Source of the DNA: Marmoricola sp.
Lineage (GTDB): Bacteria > Actinomycetota > Actinomycetes > Propionibacteriales > Nocardioidaceae
Length of the DNA stretch: 7,353 nt
Assembly: GCA_030151765.1 (NCBI GenBank)
Contig: JASLCW010000436.1
Coordinates: 1 to 7,353, forward strand
Direction of reading: 5' to 3'
Of this stretch, positions 5,191 to 7,353 are shown in pieces. Position numbers and translations under genes: made by a program. How positions within the stretch are numbered: the first letter of the stretch is position 1; every line of letters starts with the position of its first letter. The notes under the pieces are model-generated. The model ran no database searches. It saw nothing but the letters and a program-made list of their open reading frames with translations, and had not been told where the DNA came from.

Positions 5191-5820
5191 GTGGTCGTTG
5201 CATTGATAAGCGGCATAGCGGCCGTGGCTGCTGCAGTCTCCGCGTTCTTCGTCTGGCTCCAGGTGCGCGAGATGCAACGCCAGACGGCCCTTCAGCGCAG
5301 CGTCGCTGAGGCTGCAGTGCAGCCATACGTGTGGGCTGATGTCAGGGTTCAGTCCGGCAACGGATGGTTCCTCGAGTTCATCGTCGGCAACTCCGGGGCC
5401 ACGACAGCGACGGATGTTCGAGTGCGCGTCGAGCCGCGGTTCCCGGAAGCAAAGCGAGCTAACCCGAACGTCATGCATGACCGCCTCGAGGCTGGAATTG
5501 CTTCACTGACACCCGGTCACTCATTCGCGTGGACACTCGGCGAGGGACACGAACTCGTGAACCGAGATGGGCCGATGGCACACGCCGTCACGATCGATGG
5601 AATGGGGCCGAACGGTCCACTTCCCACGAGCAGCTACGTCATCGACATGGCGAACTTCCGCGAAGCTGTCGCTCACAAGGAAGGCAATCTCGCGCACGTC
5701 GAGCGAGCCATCAAGGATCTCGCCGGCAAGACCAACGACGGCGTTCGAGTGATGCGTGCGGCCCTCGAACGGTGGGAGGAAATCGACAGCTCTGACCCTG
5801 CATCTGGACTTGCTGAATAG
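5191..5820 (+). CDS. Membrane-anchored protein of unknown function
   Basis: This 209-aa protein has one hydrophobic segment at residues 2-23 (Ala/Val-rich, ending FFVWLQ). A charged, coiled-coil-like stretch follows (REMQRQTALQRSVAEAA, about 26-42). Then comes a beta-type domain beginning 'QPYVWADV' (44-51) and containing 'VGNSGATTATDVRVRVEP' (65-82), an arrangement common in small bacterial single-pass proteins with an Ig-like or CARDB-like fold. The C-terminal third is a charged helix. GTG 5191 puts the anchor at the very N-terminus and follows a -10-like box. The frame is also open to GTG 5050, which overlaps the previous stop but would add 47 arginine-rich, atypical residues with no well-placed ribosome binding site. 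It is the last cassette gene and converges on tail genes. Confidence 0.7.
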   Translation: MVVALISGIAAVAAAVSAFFVWLQVREMQRQTALQRSVAEAAVQPYVWADVRVQSGNGWFLEFIVGNSGATTATDVRVRVEPRFPEAKRANPNVMHDRLEAGIASLTPGHSFAWTLGEGHELVNRDGPMAHAVTIDGMGPNGPLPTSSYVIDMANFREAVAHKEGNLAHVERAIKDLAGKTNDGVRVMRAALERWEEIDSSDPASGLAE

Positions 5821-5870
5821 GACCGAGTGAGTAGGACGATGCCCAACGAGCTCGCGACGTTCTGAGCCAT
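5673..5870 (-). pseudogene. Probable truncated tail-region gene, read-through into cassette antisense
   Basis: On the minus strand, ATG 5870-5868 shares a base with the stop of the upstream gene (TGATG) and has GGAG (5879-5876) 5 nt away, a properly coupled start. The first 16-17 residues (MAQNVASSLGIVLLTR) use intergenic DNA. From about 5820 the frame is simply the antisense of the membrane protein gene and becomes Ser/Arg-rich, ending at 5673 after 65 residues. The simplest reading is that the next tail gene was cut off when the cassette arrived. The junction should lie between about 5817 and 5868. A chance frame of this length is the alternative. Confidence 0.35.
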
Positions 5871-6172
5871 CACCACTCCGGCAGGTGCCTCACCGTCACC
5901 ACCATGAACCAGGTGTCCTCGCTGAGGGCGCTTGGGTACCAGCCGTTCCCCTGCGGGTCCTCGGACTCGAGGAGTTGCCCTGCCGTCATGTGCACCCACG
6001 CGTGAAAGGCCGCCATCTGTTCGGGGGTCAGATCGTCGCGTACCCACGCTTGAAAGATCCACCCGCCAGGGACTTGCCTGACGCTGAGTTGTCCCTCTTG
6101 GTCATCGCGATAGCGGTCCCCCAGTCCCGCGACGATGCTGATCGGCACACTGATCGGTCCCGAATCCATCAT
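5870..6172 (-). CDS. Small tail-region protein, function unknown
   Basis: This 100-aa protein is encoded directly after the tape-measure gene, with a 10-nt gap that is G-rich (GGGCGGGG) but offers only a weak ribosome binding site. The start ATG 6172 is followed by a second ATG at 6169, either of which could be used. The protein has six tryptophans in 100 residues (GGWIFQAW, FHAWVH, NGWYP, DTWFM, final EW), an amphipathic beta-like pattern in the N-terminal half, and no membrane segment. I do not recognise a family. Position suggests a tail-tip or tape-measure-associated protein. Its stop overlaps a further start codon whose gene appears broken. Confidence 0.75.
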   Translation of the reverse strand: MMDSGPISVPISIVAGLGDRYRDDQEGQLSVRQVPGGWIFQAWVRDDLTPEQMAAFHAWVHMTAGQLLESEDPQGNGWYPSALSEDTWFMVVTVRHLPEW

Positions 6173-6182
6173 TGCCCCGCCC

Positions 6183-7353
6183 CTACATCTCGAGGGTGTC
6201 GGCGACGATCGCCTGGACGTAGCCCTCAAACGGCATCTCGCCGATGTGGACCGTCGCGTTGCCCATGAAGGCGCCAGGTCCGCTTCCCGTGCGGGCGGGA
6301 GAGAACGTGGCACCTCTAGCGTTGGTCAACGCCTGCTGTGCCTGACCGTGCGACAGGATGCGACCGGGTGTGGCGGACATGAACCATTCTGGTCCTTGCT
6401 CGCCTACCTGATAGAGCACGTTCGCGAGGGTCGGACCACCGGCGGCACGATGCTTGGTGGGGCCGACTGTCGCACCGGGCACGAGCACTGAGGTTGTCGC
6501 TCCTGGTGCTCGGTGCTGCTGGACGAGGATGTTCACCGTCTTGTCGTGCAAGCCATCCAGCACTGCCTTCAACGTCTTCACCGGACCCACTGCCTGCGGC
6601 GCAGTCGTGTCGACCTTCACATGCCGGTCCGGGATCTTCTGCAAGCTCGACCCAAATCCGTCCGCCGCATCCGCCGCCGTGTTGAGCCACTTCGCCGCAT
6701 CGCGGAACTGGCCCCCGATGAACGGCAGATGGGCGAACGCACCGACCATGTTCGCAAGCTGATGCAAGAACACGGCGATGGCTCCGCTGAAGCCCTGGAA
6801 GAACGGCAATATCGCGTTGTTCCAGACGAACTGGATTACGTCATAGATCGCGTTGAACGCGACCGCGAATGCGTGGCCGACCCTCGGCGCCAGTTCGGTG
6901 ATCAGGTTCAGTGAGCCAGCAAGGCCGAACGGCCCGACGTTGCGGACGATCCATCCCAGCTTGGAGTTCTCCAGCTTGTTGAAGCCCTCGGCGAGCAGTC
7001 CGAGGCTGTGCACGACGAGTGTCCCGATCGGAGCCGCGCGCTTGATGATGAGCCCGATGGATTCGGCGATCTGCGTGACGTCATGCCAGATGCCGGGGCC
7101 GTTGTCCTTGACCCATTCGAGGAAGTTCTGGAAGCCCTTCGACTGGCCGATGTCCGCGAAGTTGGCCGACATCTTCTCCAGCGACTTCAACAGGCCGCCG
7201 GAGAGCGTCTTGTCGGTCGACATGAACATCGACCCGAAACCGTGCAGCACGTTCCCGGCGATGTGGCCCAGCGTGGTCAGGTTCGGACCCAACTGCTTGG
7301 CGAAGTCGTCGACGAAAGCCTTGAAGTCGGGACTCTTGGTCGCCTGCCCGAGG
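6183..7353 (-). CDS. Phage tail tape-measure protein, C-terminal part (5' end beyond the window)
   Basis: The minus-strand frame is open from the window edge (first full codon at 7352) to TAG 6183-6185, giving 389 residues of a longer protein. It begins '...SPDFKAFVDDFAKQLGPNL' and has long amphipathic and hydrophobic helices, a Gly/Ala-rich membrane-like region ('GFSGAIAVFLHQLANMVGAF'), then 'DRHVKVDTTAP', and a glycine-rich end with 'AAGGPTLANVLYQVGEQGPE' and 'GRILSHGQAQQAL'. This sequence of features is typical of the C-terminal part of tape-measure proteins of long-tailed actinophages, which set tail length and leave with the DNA. The rightmost TTG (7292) is internal, not a start. Tail genes therefore run leftwards from beyond the window. 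Confidence 0.9.
   Translation of the reverse strand, partial: LGQATKSPDFKAFVDDFAKQLGPNLTTLGHIAGNVLHGFGSMFMSTDKTLSGGLLKSLEKMSANFADIGQSKGFQNFLEWVKDNGPGIWHDVTQIAESIGLIIKRAAPIGTLVVHSLGLLAEGFNKLENSKLGWIVRNVGPFGLAGSLNLITELAPRVGHAFAVAFNAIYDVIQFVWNNAILPFFQGFSGAIAVFLHQLANMVGAFAHLPFIGGQFRDAAKWLNTAADAADGFGSSLQKIPDRHVKVDTTAPQAVGPVKTLKAVLDGLHDKTVNILVQQHRAPGATTSVLVPGATVGPTKHRAAGGPTLANVLYQVGEQGPEWFMSATPGRILSHGQAQQALTNARGATFSPARTGSGPGAFMGNATVHIGEMPFEGYVQAIVADTLEM

Noticed and set aside
5821..5869. Bidirectional terminator expected between the convergent genes
   Set aside because: Only the short palindrome CGAGCTCG (5847-5854) is present, with no stable stem-loop or T-tract.

Overview
The window reads as a prophage or prophage-derived island in a high-G+C actinobacterium, next to a tRNA-Val(GAC) gene. 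The actinobacterial assignment rests on the G+C-rich coding sequence, the tRNA gene that encodes its own CCA, GTG starts with tight ATGA/GTGA/TGATG overlaps, two probable leaderless promoters, and several small CPxWC-motif proteins typical of actinobacterial and actinophage genomes. I cannot name the genus.

Layout. Bases 1-66 are the 3' part of tRNA-Val, followed by a hairpin terminator (76-113). From 190 to 2373 runs a compact plus-strand operon: a helix-turn-helix (XRE-type) regulator, a CPxWC/ParB-tail chimera, a CPxWC protein, an ImmA/IrrE-type zinc metallopeptidase (HELIH), and another CPxWC protein. Regulator plus ImmA-type protease suggests a lysogeny or excision switch. Bases 2370-2537 are the most unusual stretch. 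A 12-codon proline-rich leader ORF with a good ribosome binding site ends one base before an RNA that folds into a compact three-way junction. One strand of this RNA has three possible pairing partners, including the initiation region of the next gene, a ParB/Srx-fold protein (2538-3347).

A lower-G+C accessory cassette follows a possible terminator (3410-3428). It holds a 386-aa protein of unknown function ending in an 'L..L..GW.G' module, an overlapping 142-aa protein with an RQIHP motif, and a membrane-anchored protein with an extracytoplasmic or cytoplasmic beta-type domain. The first and third genes each have a -10-like hexamer exactly 6 nt before the start codon, as expected for leaderless transcripts. 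From memory the first two belong to a recurring but uncharacterised gene pair, so this is the best candidate for an undescribed (possibly phage-defence) system.

The right end is on the minus strand and converges on the cassette: the C-terminal part of a phage tail tape-measure protein, then a 100-aa tail-region protein. A well-initiated third reading frame then runs straight into the antisense of the cassette's last gene. The usual distal-tail, baseplate, fibre and lysis genes are absent between the tape measure and the tRNA. This suggests that the cassette replaced part of the tail module, or that the prophage is a decayed or rearranged remnant. No integrase, CRISPR, insertion sequence or rRNA is visible.
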